Assembly: GCF_003173715.1 (NCBI RefSeq)
Contig: NZ_CP029550.1
Coordinates: 1,054,001-1,118,000 of the forward strand
Length of the DNA stretch: 64,000 nt
From: Methylobacterium durans
GTDB lineage: Bacteria; Pseudomonadota; Alphaproteobacteria; Rhizobiales; Beijerinckiaceae
Direction: 5' to 3'
A program made the translations under genes and the position numbers. The notes beneath the pieces were generated by a model, which saw only the letters and a program-made list of their open reading frames with translations, ran no database searches and was not told the origin of the DNA. Below are positions 9,896 through 19,669 of the stretch, piece by piece (position 1 is the stretch's first letter; every line of letters starts with the position of its first letter).

Positions 9896-11877
9896 TCGCC
9901 GTCACGCACCTTCTCGGGGCGGGTCACCTGACCCGGGCGGCGGCTCTGGCGCGCGCCTGCGCGGCGCCCGGCCACGAGACCGTCCTCGTGAGCGGCGGGC
10001 GACCCGCGCCCCTGGTGCGCCTTGACGGAGCCCGATTCGTGGCGCTGCCGCCCGTCAATGTCGCTGGCGCCGCCTTCCGCCCCCTGCTCGGGCCGGACGG
10101 CTCCGAGGCCGGGCCGGACCTGCTGGCGCGGCGGCGCGCGATGCTGCTCGACGCCCTCGCCGCGGCGCGTCCGGACGTCGTCGTGACCGAGCTGTTCCCC
10201 TTCGGCCGGCGCGCCCTCGCCGAAGAGTTCCTCAGCCTCATCGAGGCCGCCCACGCGCGGCGCCCGCGGCCCCTCGTCCTCGCCTCGATTCGCGACATTC
10301 TGGTCGGGCCCGGGAAACCAGGCCGGATCGCGGAGGTGCGGGCGCAGCTGCTGCACCTCTACGACGCGGTTCTCGTCCACGCCGATCCGGGACTCGTCCC
10401 GCTCGACGCGTCTTGGCCGGTCGACGCGGAACTCGCCAGCCGCCTGCGCTACACCGGGTACTTGGACGAGGGGCCGCCGGTGCCGGCCTCGAACCGACGT
10501 TCCGGCATTCTCGTGGCGGCGGGATCGAGTGCGGCGGGGCTCGGCCTTCTCCGGGAAGCGGCCGAGGCGGCGCGGCGGGCGCCGGAACTCGGCTGGCGGA
10601 TCCTGGTCGGGCACGGCGTGCCGGACGCGGTTCTCTCCGAGTTCGGCCGCGATCTGCCGGACGGCGTCATCGGCCGCGCCCGGCCCGACTACCGGACGAT
10701 GCTCGCCGGGGCCGCCCTGTCCGTCAGCCAGTGCGGCTACAACACGGCGGTGGACCTCCTCGCCACGCGCACCCCGTCCGTGCTCGTCCCCTTCGAGGCC
10801 GGACGCGAGACCGAGCAGCGCCTGCGCGCCGAACTCCTCGTCGCGCGGGGTCTCGCGCGCGTCCTTCCCGAGGCGGAACTCGACGCCGGCAACCTGCTGC
10901 GTTGCGCGCGCGAAGCGCTCTCCGCGCCGGCCCCGGTCGCGCACGGCATCGACCTCGGCGGCGGACCGCGCTCGGTGTCGATCATCGAGGCGCTTCACGC
11001 TGCCCGTCGGGCGGATCGCCCGGCGGCGATCGTGATCGGGACGGCGCGCACCGACGACCCGATCTCGGCCGCGCTCGACCGCCTGCGCGCGGGCCTCGAC
11101 GACGCGGTCGAGAGAGGGTCGTCGGCGCGCGTCCCTCTCGCCGTCTGGTGGCGGGACGACGACGCGGTCGCGGCATCCCCCGCCCTCGACCGGCTGCTCG
11201 CCCTCTCGGAGCGCTTCGCCGTGCCAGTGCTGATCGCGGCGATCCCGGGCCTCGTCGAGCCATCCCTGGCACGGCGCATCGGCCTTGCGGCGCAGGCGAG
11301 CCTCGCCGTCCACGGGCTCGTCCACGCCGATCACGCCCCGGTGGGCACTCGCCCGGCGGAGTTCGGCCCGCACCGGCCCCTGCCCGTCTTGATCGCGGCG
11401 GCGGACGACGCGCTCGGCCTCGCTCGCGCCCGGCTTCCGGGAGACCGGCTGCTGCCGGTCTTCGTGCCGCCCTGGAACCGGCTCGCCGACGACCTCGCCA
11501 CCGCCCTGCCGGATCTCGGCTACGACGGCCTGTCGGCTGCGCCCGGCGCGACCCGAGACGTGCCGGGACTCGTACGCTTCGACGGGCAGATCGATCCGAC
11601 CGATTGGCGTGGCACGCGCAGCCTCGTGGACCCCGACCGCCTCGTCGATCGCATCCTGCACCACCTCGCGGAAACCCCGGACGCGCCGATCGGGCTCCTC
11701 ACGCACCACCTCGCCCACGACGCCGCGCTCTGGCACTTCATCGAGCGCCTGCTGGCTGTGCTCGCCGGGCATCCCGCCGTCCGGTTCGCCGATCCGCGCC
11801 GGCTGTTCCGGCCCAGATCCGCGGCCGCGGCCACGCGAGCCGTGGCGGCGCCCGCCGCCTGCGCGAGGCTGCCGTGA
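9883..11877 (+). CDS. Glycosyltransferase / polysaccharide deacetylase-like fusion
   Basis: 664 residues, overlapping the previous gene by 13 bases. Residues 1 to about 375 resemble GT28-type enzymes: GAGHLTRAAALARACA at the N-terminus and SQCGYNTAVDLLATRTPSV then PFEAGRETEQ in the donor half. Residues about 395-645 look like a NodB/polysaccharide deacetylase-type domain, with the acidic motif WWRDDDAV, a central VPPWNRL and a late LLTHHLAHD histidine motif. It could transfer a sugar and deacetylate the same or a related glycan; that coupling is inference. The family of the second domain is less certain than the first. Confidence 0.7.
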   Translation: MRILIAVTHLLGAGHLTRAAALARACAAPGHETVLVSGGRPAPLVRLDGARFVALPPVNVAGAAFRPLLGPDGSEAGPDLLARRRAMLLDALAAARPDVVVTELFPFGRRALAEEFLSLIEAAHARRPRPLVLASIRDILVGPGKPGRIAEVRAQLLHLYDAVLVHADPGLVPLDASWPVDAELASRLRYTGYLDEGPPVPASNRRSGILVAAGSSAAGLGLLREAAEAARRAPELGWRILVGHGVPDAVLSEFGRDLPDGVIGRARPDYRTMLAGAALSVSQCGYNTAVDLLATRTPSVLVPFEAGRETEQRLRAELLVARGLARVLPEAELDAGNLLRCAREALSAPAPVAHGIDLGGGPRSVSIIEALHAARRADRPAAIVIGTARTDDPISAALDRLRAGLDDAVERGSSARVPLAVWWRDDDAVAASPALDRLLALSERFAVPVLIAAIPGLVEPSLARRIGLAAQASLAVHGLVHADHAPVGTRPAEFGPHRPLPVLIAAADDALGLARARLPGDRLLPVFVPPWNRLADDLATALPDLGYDGLSAAPGATRDVPGLVRFDGQIDPTDWRGTRSLVDPDRLVDRILHHLAETPDAPIGLLTHHLAHDAALWHFIERLLAVLAGHPAVRFADPRRLFRPRSAAAATRAVAAPAACARLP

Positions 11878-13715
11878 GCCCGCTCCTCTCGATCCGCGAC
11901 CTGTCGGTCGCCTTCCGGACCGATGCGGGCCGGTTCGAGGTCCTGCACGGCCTGTCGCTCGACGTCGCGTCCGGCCGGACGCTCGCCCTCGTCGGCGAGT
12001 CCGGATCGGGCAAGTCGGTGACGGCGCAAGCGATCCTCCGGATACTCCCCCGCGCGGCGATGATCACCGGCGGGCGGATTCTGCTCGCTGATGGCGGCCA
12101 ACAGATTGATATCGCTGCGCTTCCTGCCGATGGGGCGGTGATGAGCGCTCTACGCGGCCAGCGCCTCGCGATGATCTTCCAGGAGCCCATGACATCGCTG
12201 TCGCCGCTCCACACGATCGGCGACCAGATCGGCGAGGCGCTCCGCATCCACACCGGCGCCAGCCGCCGGGACGCGGATGCGCAGACGCAGGAAGCGCTCG
12301 CCCGCGTCGGCTTCCCCGACCCGGCCCGCGCCCTCTCGACCTACCCCTTCGAGCTGTCGGGCGGCCTCCGCCAGCGCGCCATGATCGCGATGGCGCTGAT
12401 CCTGCGGCCGGCCCTCCTCATCGCCGACGAGCCGACCACCGCCCTCGACGTGACGACGCAGGCACAGATCCTCGCCCTCCTGCGGCGCCTGCAGGACGAG
12501 ACCGGGATGGCGATCCTGCTCATCACCCACGATCTCGGCATCGTCGCCAACATCGCCCACGACGTCGCCGTCCTCTATCGCGGCAGGCTCGTCGAAGCCG
12601 GGCCGCGCGACGTCGTCCTGCGCCGGCCGGGCCACCCCTACCTGCGCGCCCTGATGCGGGCGGTGCCGCGCTTCGACATGGCGCCGGGCGAGCGCCTCAT
12701 GCCGATCCGCGCGGCGCAGGCCGACATCCCGCCGATGGCCCGGCACGAGGCTCCGGCCGGCGACATCCTGCGGGTCGAAGGTGTCAGCAGGAGCTTCACG
12801 TTAAGGGCCGGACGCCTCTGGGCAAAGCCCCGCATCGTACGGGCGGTGTCCGACGTGTCGCTGCGCCTCGCGGGCGGCCGAACCCTCGGGCTCGTGGGCG
12901 AGTCGGGCTCGGGCAAGACCACCCTCTCGAAGATGGTCATGCGGGCCCTCGCGCCCGATTCGGGTCGGGTTCTGTTCGATTCGGGCGCGGGCCTTGCCGA
13001 CGTGCGGGACCTGCAAGGGCCGGCGCTGTTCGACTTTCGCGGCCTCGTCCAGCTCGTCTTTCAGGACCCCTACGCCTCTCTCGATCCGCGCATGAGCGTG
13101 CGCCAGATCCTCTGCGAGCCCATGGAGATCCACGGGGTCGAGCCGCGCGCCCGGACCGAGCGGGCCCGCGACCTGATGGCGATGGTCGGCCTCGACCCGG
13201 CGGCGCTCGCGCGCTACCCGCACGCCTTCTCGGGCGGGCAACGGCAGCGGATCTGCATCGCGCGCGCCCTCGCCCTGAACCCGCGCCTTCTCGTGCTGGA
13301 CGAGCCGGTCTCGGCCCTCGACGTCTCGGTCCAGGCGCAGATCCTCAACCTGCTCAAGGACTTGCAGGAGGCCCTCGGCCTCTCCTACCTGATCGTGTCC
13401 CACAACCTCGCGGTCATCGACTACATGGCCGACGACATCAGCGTCATGTGCCGGGGCCGCATCGTCGAGGAGGCGCCGCGCGCCGTCCTGTTCCGCAACC
13501 CCGCCCATCCCTACACCCGCGCGCTGCTCGCAGCCGTGCCCCACCCGAGCCTCGACCACCCCCTCGATTTCGCCGCGGTGACGGGGGAGGCGTCGGACCC
13601 GGGCCGTTGGCCGGAGCCCCACTGCCTCGCCCCCGACGAGGCGGGAGCGATGCGCGAGATCGAGCCGGGCCATCGCGTCCGCGTCGGCGCGGCGCGGACG
13701 CGGGAGGCCGCCTGA
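11874..13715 (+). CDS. Dual ATP-binding protein of a peptide-type ABC importer
   Basis: 613 residues, GTG start in a GTGA overlap with the fusion gene. It contains two complete ABC ATPase domains. The first has Walker A GESGSGKS (about residue 40), LSGG and [12 protein letters not shown]. The second has [26 protein letters not shown] and [12 protein letters not shown]. This is the YejF/DppDF-fused layout that drives a peptide/opine/nickel (PepT family) importer. Short oppF-type tails ([24 protein letters not shown]) follow each domain. It should energise the two permeases encoded downstream. Confidence 0.9.
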   Translation: MSPLLSIRDLSVAFRTDAGRFEVLHGLSLDVASGRTLALVGESGSGKSVTAQAILRILPRAAMITGGRILLADGGQQIDIAALPADGAVMSALRGQRLAMIFQEPMTSLSPLHTIGDQIGEALRIHTGASRRDADAQTQEALARVGFPDPARALSTYPFELSGGLRQRAMIAMALILRPALLIADEPTTALDVTTQAQILALLRRLQDETGMAILLITHDLGIVANIAHDVAVLYRGRLVEAGPRDVVLRRPGHPYLRALMRAVPRFDMAPGERLMPIRAAQADIPPMARHEAPAGDILRVEGVSRSFTLRAGRLWAKPRIVRAVSDVSLRLAGGRTLGLVGESGSGKTTLSKMVMRALAPDSGRVLFDSGAGLADVRDLQGPALFDFRGLVQLVFQDPYASLDPRMSVRQILCEPMEIHGVEPRARTERARDLMAMVGLDPAALARYPHAFSGGQRQRICIARALALNPRLLVLDEPVSALDVSVQAQILNLLKDLQEALGLSYLIVSHNLAVIDYMADDISVMCRGRIVEEAPRAVLFRNPAHPYTRALLAAVPHPSLDHPLDFAAVTGEASDPGRWPEPHCLAPDEAGAMREIEPGHRVRVGAARTREAA

Positions 13716-14605
13716 TGCAGACGCGGCGGCCGATCCTCCTCGAACGGCTGCACCGCCGCATCCTCGCGCCGCTCTTCGACCGTCTCGGCTACGATCTGGT
13801 GCCGGCCGACCCCGACTGGAGCCATCGGCCACTCTCGGCCCCGGAGGTCGACCGACTGCTCGCGAACGCCGCCACGATCCTCGAGGCGGACCTCGCCGCC
13901 GCCGGCATCCCGGTGCGCGGCTCCGTGCGCGGCATGGTCGACGATTTCTGGGCCCTCATCCCGCGTGCACCCGTGCGGCAGCGCCGCGGCGGCAGCGGCT
14001 TCAATGGCGCCCTGCAACTCTACGTCGCGATGCGCGCCCTCGGCCCGCGCCACGTGATCGAGTCGGGCGTTTTCCGGGGGCTCACGACTTGGGTGATCCG
14101 GCAGGCCTGCCCCGAGGCAGAGATCCACTGCCACGACCCGGACCTCTCCGGCCTCCAGTACCGCGACGCGCAGGCCCGCTACGCGACGACCGACTGGTCG
14201 CACACCGGTCTCCGTGGGCTCGACCCCTCTGCGACCGTCGCCTTCTTCGACGATCACGTCCCGCAGGCGAGGCGCGTTGTCGAGGCCGAGGCGCGTGGCC
14301 TCACGCAGCTTCTGTTCGACGACGACGCGGCCGGGCACCGCATCCATGCCCATGGAGGACCGGCCCATCCGACCATCGCGATGGTCACGGCCTTGCGCGA
14401 CGATCCGGAGCCGATCCGGTGGCTGCGCAACGGCCGCGCCTTCGAGCAGCGCTCGGACGATCCGCTGATCGGGCGGGCCGCCGCCTGCATCGCACGCGCC
14501 CACGCCTTCGACGACCTGCATCGCGCCACCGGATATTCCCCGGCCCGGCTGACCTCGGTGACCCTGCGCCGGAGCGGCACCGTTCCCGCTGGAGCGGGCC
14601 CGTGA
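13715..14605 (+). CDS. Unknown protein, possible methyltransferase-like fold
   Basis: 296 residues. The start shares one base with the stop of the ATPase gene (TGATG). I do not recognise the family with confidence. The middle carries HVIESGVFRGLTTWVIRQA followed by an acidic strand CHDPDLSG, which resembles the nucleotide-binding loop of class I SAM-dependent methyltransferases. Later, VAFFDDHV and LLFDDDAAGHRIHAHGG are histidine/aspartate-rich. It is embedded between the ATPase and the solute-binding protein of the importer, so it probably modifies or senses the same molecule. There are no membrane segments or signal peptide. Confidence 0.55.
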   Translation: MQTRRPILLERLHRRILAPLFDRLGYDLVPADPDWSHRPLSAPEVDRLLANAATILEADLAAAGIPVRGSVRGMVDDFWALIPRAPVRQRRGGSGFNGALQLYVAMRALGPRHVIESGVFRGLTTWVIRQACPEAEIHCHDPDLSGLQYRDAQARYATTDWSHTGLRGLDPSATVAFFDDHVPQARRVVEAEARGLTQLLFDDDAAGHRIHAHGGPAHPTIAMVTALRDDPEPIRWLRNGRAFEQRSDDPLIGRAAACIARAHAFDDLHRATGYSPARLTSVTLRRSGTVPAGAGP

Positions 14606-16551
14606 GCGCCGGTTCGAGCGGCTGCGCGCGCGGAGCGCACGAGGTGGTGACGGACGCTGCGAATGGCCGCCTGTCCCGACGCAGCCTCGTCGCGGGCATC
14701 GCGGCGGCAGCCCTTCTGCGCCCGTCCGCGCCGGGGGCCGCCCCGGAGGCGAGCGCGGCCGCCCACCTGCCCGAGACGCCGCTCGTCGTGGACCTTGCCG
14801 CCCGGGGGCGCAGCCTCGGCGTCGCCGGCGGCAGCATCCGCACGCTGATCGCGAAGGCGCGGGACGTCCGCTACCTCTCCGTCTACGGCTACACCCGGCT
14901 CGTCGGCTACGATGCCGATCTCGTCCTGCGGCCCGACGTGCTCGAAGGGTACGACGAGGACGGGGGCCGCTTCACCTTCCGGCTGCGCAAGGGGCATCGC
15001 TGGTCGGACGGGCACCCGTTCACGACCGAGGATTTCCGCTACTACTGGGAGGATGTCGCCAACGACCGCGAGCTCAGCCCGGGCGGCCCGCCGGACTTCC
15101 TCCTCGTTGACGGCGAGCCTCCGCAGGTCGAGATCCTCGACGACGTCACGCTTCGCTATCTCTGGGAGCGGCCGAATCCCCGCTTCCTGCCGGCGCTCGC
15201 CGCACCCCGCGACCCGCTGATCTATCGCCCGGCCCACTACCTGAAGCCGTTCCACCCCCGCCATGCCGGCCGCGAGGAAGCGGAGGCCGCGGCGAAGGCG
15301 CAGAAGCTCCGAGGTTGGGCGGCGCTCCACAACCGCCTCGACGACAATTACGAACTCGCCAATCCGGACTGCCCGACCCTCCAGGCATGGCGGCCGCGCA
15401 CCGCGGGCCCGGCCACGCGCTTCGTCTTCGAGCGCAACCCCTGTTACCACCGCGTTGATTTGCAGGGCACGCAGCTTCCCTACCTCGACGGCATCCTGAT
15501 GGACGTGACCGCGTCCGGCCTGCTCACCGCCAAGACGAATGCGGGCGAGGCGGACCTGATGTTCCGGGGACTGATGATGTCTGACATCCCGAGCCTGAAG
15601 GAGGGCGAGCGGGCGCACGGCTACCGCACCAACCTCTGGCCCATCGCCCGCGGCAGCGAGATCGCGCTCTATCCGAACCTGACCACCCTCGATCCGGCCT
15701 GGCGCGCGCTCAACCGCGACCGGCGCTACCGGTGGGCGCTCTCGCTCGCCATCGACCGGCGCACCCTCAACAACACGCTGCTTTTCGGCCTCGGGACCGA
15801 GGGCAACGACACTGTCGTCCCCGAGAGCCCGCTCTTCTCGCCGGAGCTCCGCACGCTCCACGCGATCTACGATCCGGACGAGGCCGGCCGCCTGCTCGAT
15901 GCGGCGGGCCTGGACCGGCGCGACGCGTCGGGCATCCGCCTCATGGCCGACGGACGTCCCGTCGAGGTGGTGGTCGAGAGCGACGGCGAGGCGGCGATGG
16001 TCCTCGACGGGCTCCTCCTGATCGCGGAGTTCTGGCGCGAGGTCGGCATCCGGCTCGTGGTCAAGCCGCAGGAGCGCACGAACCTCAGGCGCCGGTCACT
16101 CGCCGGCCTGACGGTGATGGTGGCGGCGCAGGGGCTCGACCTCGCCGTCCCGACCGCCATCATGCCGCCGACGGGCCTCAGCCCCGCCCAGCCCGACCAC
16201 TACGCCTGGCCGCGCTGGAGCCTGAACCTCGAGACGCGCGGCCGGAGCGGCGAACCCTGCGACGTGGCGGAAGTCGAGCGCCTGATCGCGCTGAACCGGG
16301 ACTGGAACGGAACCGACGATGCGGGCCGCCAGGGCGAGATCTGGCGCGAGATGCTCCGCAACCACGTCGAGAACCAGTGGGTGATCGGCACGGTCGCGGG
16401 CGCTCTGCAGCCGGTGGTCACGGCCGGCCATCTCGTCAACCTCCCGGAGCGCGCGCTCTATTCCTGGGAGCCGACCGCGATGATCGGCGTGCAGCGCCTC
16501 GACGAGGTGTTCTGGGACCAAGCGTCCGAGCGAAGGGCCGAGGCCCGGTGA
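14602..16551 (+). CDS. Extracellular solute-binding protein, family 5
   Basis: 649 residues from a GTG in a GTGA overlap. A twin-arginine-like signal (LSRRSLVAGIAAAALL) suggests Tat export to the periplasm. The body is the SBP_bac_5 fold of peptide/opine/oligosaccharide binding proteins: FTFRLRKGHRWSDGHPFT, FEDFRYYW-like region, YLDGILMD, and RYRWALSLAIDRRTLNN. It would deliver substrate to the two downstream permeases. At about 600 mature residues it is at the long end of the family, as in proteins for large peptides, microcins or oligosaccharides. Confidence 0.85.
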   Translation: MSAGSSGCARGAHEVVTDAANGRLSRRSLVAGIAAAALLRPSAPGAAPEASAAAHLPETPLVVDLAARGRSLGVAGGSIRTLIAKARDVRYLSVYGYTRLVGYDADLVLRPDVLEGYDEDGGRFTFRLRKGHRWSDGHPFTTEDFRYYWEDVANDRELSPGGPPDFLLVDGEPPQVEILDDVTLRYLWERPNPRFLPALAAPRDPLIYRPAHYLKPFHPRHAGREEAEAAAKAQKLRGWAALHNRLDDNYELANPDCPTLQAWRPRTAGPATRFVFERNPCYHRVDLQGTQLPYLDGILMDVTASGLLTAKTNAGEADLMFRGLMMSDIPSLKEGERAHGYRTNLWPIARGSEIALYPNLTTLDPAWRALNRDRRYRWALSLAIDRRTLNNTLLFGLGTEGNDTVVPESPLFSPELRTLHAIYDPDEAGRLLDAAGLDRRDASGIRLMADGRPVEVVVESDGEAAMVLDGLLLIAEFWREVGIRLVVKPQERTNLRRRSLAGLTVMVAAQGLDLAVPTAIMPPTGLSPAQPDHYAWPRWSLNLETRGRSGEPCDVAEVERLIALNRDWNGTDDAGRQGEIWREMLRNHVENQWVIGTVAGALQPVVTAGHLVNLPERALYSWEPTAMIGVQRLDEVFWDQASERRAEAR

Positions 16552-17564
16552 TCGGCCTCGTGCTCCGCCGCTGCGCCACGATGGCCGTGACGCTCCTCGT
16601 GATCTCGGCTCTCGTCTTCCTCGTCATCAAGCTGCCGCCGGGCGATTTCCTGACGAACCGCATCGCCGAATTGCGGGCATCCGGCGAGGCCGCCTCCGTC
16701 GCGAAGGCCGAGAACCTGATCCGCCAATACGGTCTCGATCGGCCGGTCATCGAGCAATACCTGATGTGGATCGGTCTCTGGCCCGGCCCGGCGGGCTTCT
16801 CGGGTCTCCTCCAGGGCGATTGGGGCTGGTCTTTCGAGTACGACCGGCCGGTCGCCGAGGTGGTGGGCGACGCCCTCTGGCTCACCCTCGTCGTCAATCT
16901 CGCGGCATTGGTCTTCGTCCACGTCGTGGCGATCCCGATCGCGCTCTATTCGGCCACGCACCGGCACTCGGCCGGTGACGCCGTCGTGACCGTGCTCGGC
17001 TATGTGGGGCTCGCCGTTCCGGGCTTCCTGCTCGCCTTGATCCTCCTCTTCTACGCCAACCGCTGGTTCGGCCTCTCGATCGGCGGCCTCTACGACGCCC
17101 AGTTCACCGGAAAGCCCTGGGACTGGCCGAAGGTGCGCTCGCTCCTCGCCCATCTCGTCGTGCCGACCCTGGTGATCGGGCTCGGGGGCACCGCGGCGAT
17201 GATCCGGCGGATGCGCGCCAACCTCCTCGACGAGCTCGCCAAGCCCTACACGGTGACCGCCCGCGCCAAGGGCCTGCCGCCGCTGCGCGCGCTGCTGAAA
17301 TACCCGTTCCGGATGTCGCTCAATCCGTTCGTCGCCGACATCGGCAATCTCCTGCCGCATCTCGTCTCGGGCTCGGTGCTCGTCTCCCTGGTTCTCAGCC
17401 TGCCGACGGTCGGCCCCCTGCTCCTCGACGCCCTGCGCAGCCAGGACCAGTTCATGGCGGGCTTCATCCTCATGTTCATCGCCGGCCTGACGCTGGTCGG
17501 GATGCTGATCTCCGACCTCGTCCTGGTCTGGCTCGATCCGCGCATCCGTCTGGGCGCCCGGTGA
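16548..17564 (+). CDS. ABC transporter permease (DppB/YejB type)
   Basis: 338 residues, GTG start in a GTGA overlap. Inner-membrane permease with about six segments. The first helix (TLLVISALVFLVIKLPPGDF) and a long periplasmic loop ending in GDWGWSFEYDRPV are typical of DppB-class subunits. The cytoplasmic coupling loop is seen at DELAKPYTVTARAKGLPPL. It forms the channel with the next permease and is driven by the dual ATPase. Confidence 0.9.
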   Translation: MIGLVLRRCATMAVTLLVISALVFLVIKLPPGDFLTNRIAELRASGEAASVAKAENLIRQYGLDRPVIEQYLMWIGLWPGPAGFSGLLQGDWGWSFEYDRPVAEVVGDALWLTLVVNLAALVFVHVVAIPIALYSATHRHSAGDAVVTVLGYVGLAVPGFLLALILLFYANRWFGLSIGGLYDAQFTGKPWDWPKVRSLLAHLVVPTLVIGLGGTAAMIRRMRANLLDELAKPYTVTARAKGLPPLRALLKYPFRMSLNPFVADIGNLLPHLVSGSVLVSLVLSLPTVGPLLLDALRSQDQFMAGFILMFIAGLTLVGMLISDLVLVWLDPRIRLGAR

Positions 17565-18709
17565 TGGGGGTGACGCGCGACCCGAGCCATTTCGTGGACC
17601 CGGCCCCGTTCGATCCGGAAGCGGGCGAGGCCGGGCGCCTGCCCTCGGCTTCCGCCTGGCGGCTGATCGCGCGGCGGTTCCTGCGCCACCGACTCGCCGT
17701 CGCCTCGGCGATCGTTCTCGCCATCCTCTACGCGACCGTGCCCTTCGTCGAATGGCTCGCGCCCTACGGGCAGGCGCGGCGGAACGGGGACTTCATACAC
17801 GCGCCGCCACAAGGGCTGCACCTGTTCCACGACGGGCGCTTCATCGGTCCCTTCGTCTATCCCTACCGCGCCGAACTCGACCTCCAGACCTTCCGGCGCG
17901 AATACCGGAGCGACACGAGCCGCCCGCAGCCCCTGCGCTACCTGTGCCGCGGGGACGGCTACCAGTTCCTCGGGCTCGTCCACGCCGACCGGCACCTCAT
18001 CTGCCCGCCCGAGGGCGGCACCCTGTTCCTGCTCGGCACCGATCGGCTCGGGCGCGACATGCTCTCGCGCCTCATCTACGGCGCGCGGATCTCGCTGGTC
18101 ATCGGGCTCGTCGGCGTATCGATCTCCTTCGTGCTCGGCCTGATCCTCGGCGGGATCGCCGGATATTTCGGAGGCGCCGTCGATGCGGCCGTGCAGCGCC
18201 TGATCGAGGTCGTGCGCTCGCTGCCCGAGCTTCCCCTGTGGCTCGCCCTCTCCGCCGCGCTTCCGCCGACCTGGAGCCCGCTCTGGGTGTTCTTCGGGAT
18301 CACGATCATCCTCGGCCTGCTCGACTGGCCGGGACTCGCACGGGCGGTGCGCGCGAAGCTGCTCGCGTTGCGCGAGGAGGATTTCGTGCAGGCCGCCGAG
18401 CTGATGGGCGCGACGCCGGCCCGCGTGATCGCGCGCCACCTGATCCCGAACTTCATGAGCCACCTGATCGCCTCGGCGACGCTGGCGATACCGACCATGA
18501 TCCTCGGGGAGACTGCGCTCTCGTTCCTCGGCCTCGGCCTGCGGCCCCCGGTGACGAGCTGGGGCGTCCTCCTGAACGAGGCCCAGAATCTCGCCGCCGT
18601 CCAGCTCTACCCCTGGCTGCTCTGGCCGGTGGTGCCCGTGCTCGTGACGGTGCTCGCCTTCAATTTCCTGGGCGACGGCCTGCGCGACGCCGCCGATCCC
18701 TACCATTGA
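17561..18709 (+). CDS. ABC transporter permease (DppC/YejE type)
   Basis: 382 residues. Start is GTG 17561 (GTGA overlap) or the adjacent ATG 17564. After a cytoplasmic N-terminus and the first helix (about 47-65) comes a large periplasmic insertion of about 90 residues, as in YejE-like subunits. The LLGTDRLGRDMLSRLIYGAR motif, membrane helices and coupling loop REEDFVQAAELMGATPARVI are characteristic. The last gene of the overlapping chain that began at 7304. Confidence 0.9.
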   Translation: MMGVTRDPSHFVDPAPFDPEAGEAGRLPSASAWRLIARRFLRHRLAVASAIVLAILYATVPFVEWLAPYGQARRNGDFIHAPPQGLHLFHDGRFIGPFVYPYRAELDLQTFRREYRSDTSRPQPLRYLCRGDGYQFLGLVHADRHLICPPEGGTLFLLGTDRLGRDMLSRLIYGARISLVIGLVGVSISFVLGLILGGIAGYFGGAVDAAVQRLIEVVRSLPELPLWLALSAALPPTWSPLWVFFGITIILGLLDWPGLARAVRAKLLALREEDFVQAAELMGATPARVIARHLIPNFMSHLIASATLAIPTMILGETALSFLGLGLRPPVTSWGVLLNEAQNLAAVQLYPWLLWPVVPVLVTVLAFNFLGDGLRDAADPYH

Positions 18710-18843
18710 GGCGACGCCGCCGATCTCGGCGCCTGTATCACCGTGACCGCACGTCGGGTCCGGGGCCGTCGCGGCAGCTATCTCGGGCCTGCTGATCGCG
18801 GTATCGTCGCGCGCCATCGACCCGAGACCATCGGCGAGACCCG

Positions 18844-19362
18844 TTGCGACGCCTCTTGAAATTCCTCCACACGATGGGCGCCATCGGGCTGATGGGAGCG
18901 ATGGCGTCGCTCCTGGTGCTGTTCAGCCTCGCGCCGCCCCCGACCTCCTTGGCCGGGTATGCCCTGATCCGCCACGCCATGGCCGGCATCGCGAACTGGA
19001 TCTTTCTCCCCTCGCTCGCGCTGACGCTGCTGGCCGGTCTCCTCGCCATCGCCAACCGGGCCTTCCACAACGCGGGCTGGGCCTGGGTGAAGCTCGCCAC
19101 GGGCATCGTGATGTTCGAGTGGGGCTTCGTGGGCGTGCAGGGCCCGATCGAGCAGGAAGCGAGGCGCAGCGCCGATGCCCTGGCGGGCCTCGTCGATCCC
19201 GTGACGCTCGGCGACGCGCTCGACGCCGAGCGAAACACGCTCTGGGTCCTGCTCGCGGTCGCCACCGCGAACGTCGTGCTCGGCGTCTGGCGCCCGCGTC
19301 TGACGCGGCGCGTTCTCGCGACGCCCCCGGCCGACCGGGCCGCGCCGGACGTCCTCGGCTGA
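18844..19362 (+). CDS. Small four-helix integral membrane protein
   Basis: 172 residues from a TTG start. Hydrophobic segments lie at about 10-30, 48-68, 75-95 and 133-150. LLKFLHTMGAIGLMG at the N-terminus resembles DUF2269-type membrane proteins with a possible heme- or metal-binding histidine, but I cannot be sure of the family. It is 134 bases downstream of the permease gene, so it may be independently transcribed. No function is assigned. Confidence 0.6.
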   Translation: MRRLLKFLHTMGAIGLMGAMASLLVLFSLAPPPTSLAGYALIRHAMAGIANWIFLPSLALTLLAGLLAIANRAFHNAGWAWVKLATGIVMFEWGFVGVQGPIEQEARRSADALAGLVDPVTLGDALDAERNTLWVLLAVATANVVLGVWRPRLTRRVLATPPADRAAPDVLG

Positions 19363-19669
19363 CCGGCGGCGGGTGGCTCGACCTCGCGATCCGTCTGGCC
19401 GCCTTCGCCTCACCGTCTCACCAGGGCCCTCAGGACCATCGCGCGCACATGGGCGCGAATGGGGTGCAACGGAGATCCGGAACTCTTTGCCCTCGGATCG
19501 GGCACCGGCGTCGGGCAGGCGGAATCGGTGGCTCGACACATCTCCTCCTCCTCTCGCGATCGCGCGTCGCCGGCCGCAGGCGGCTGCGGGGCCGCATGAA
19601 ACGGAACGTCGTTCGGCATCATGAGCTCTCCCCGCGGATCGGTGGTCGTGGAGCGAGCCCGCACCCTGC
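19363..19669. other. Intergenic stretch with one doubtful small frame
   Basis: No convincing gene. A 70-codon minus-strand frame starts at ATG 19622 behind a GGGGAGAG site, just downstream of the anti-sigma gene, and ends at 19410. Its product is proline-rich and acidic early, then basic, with no recognisable family. It could be a third small gene of the sigma operon or chance. Confidence 0.25.
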
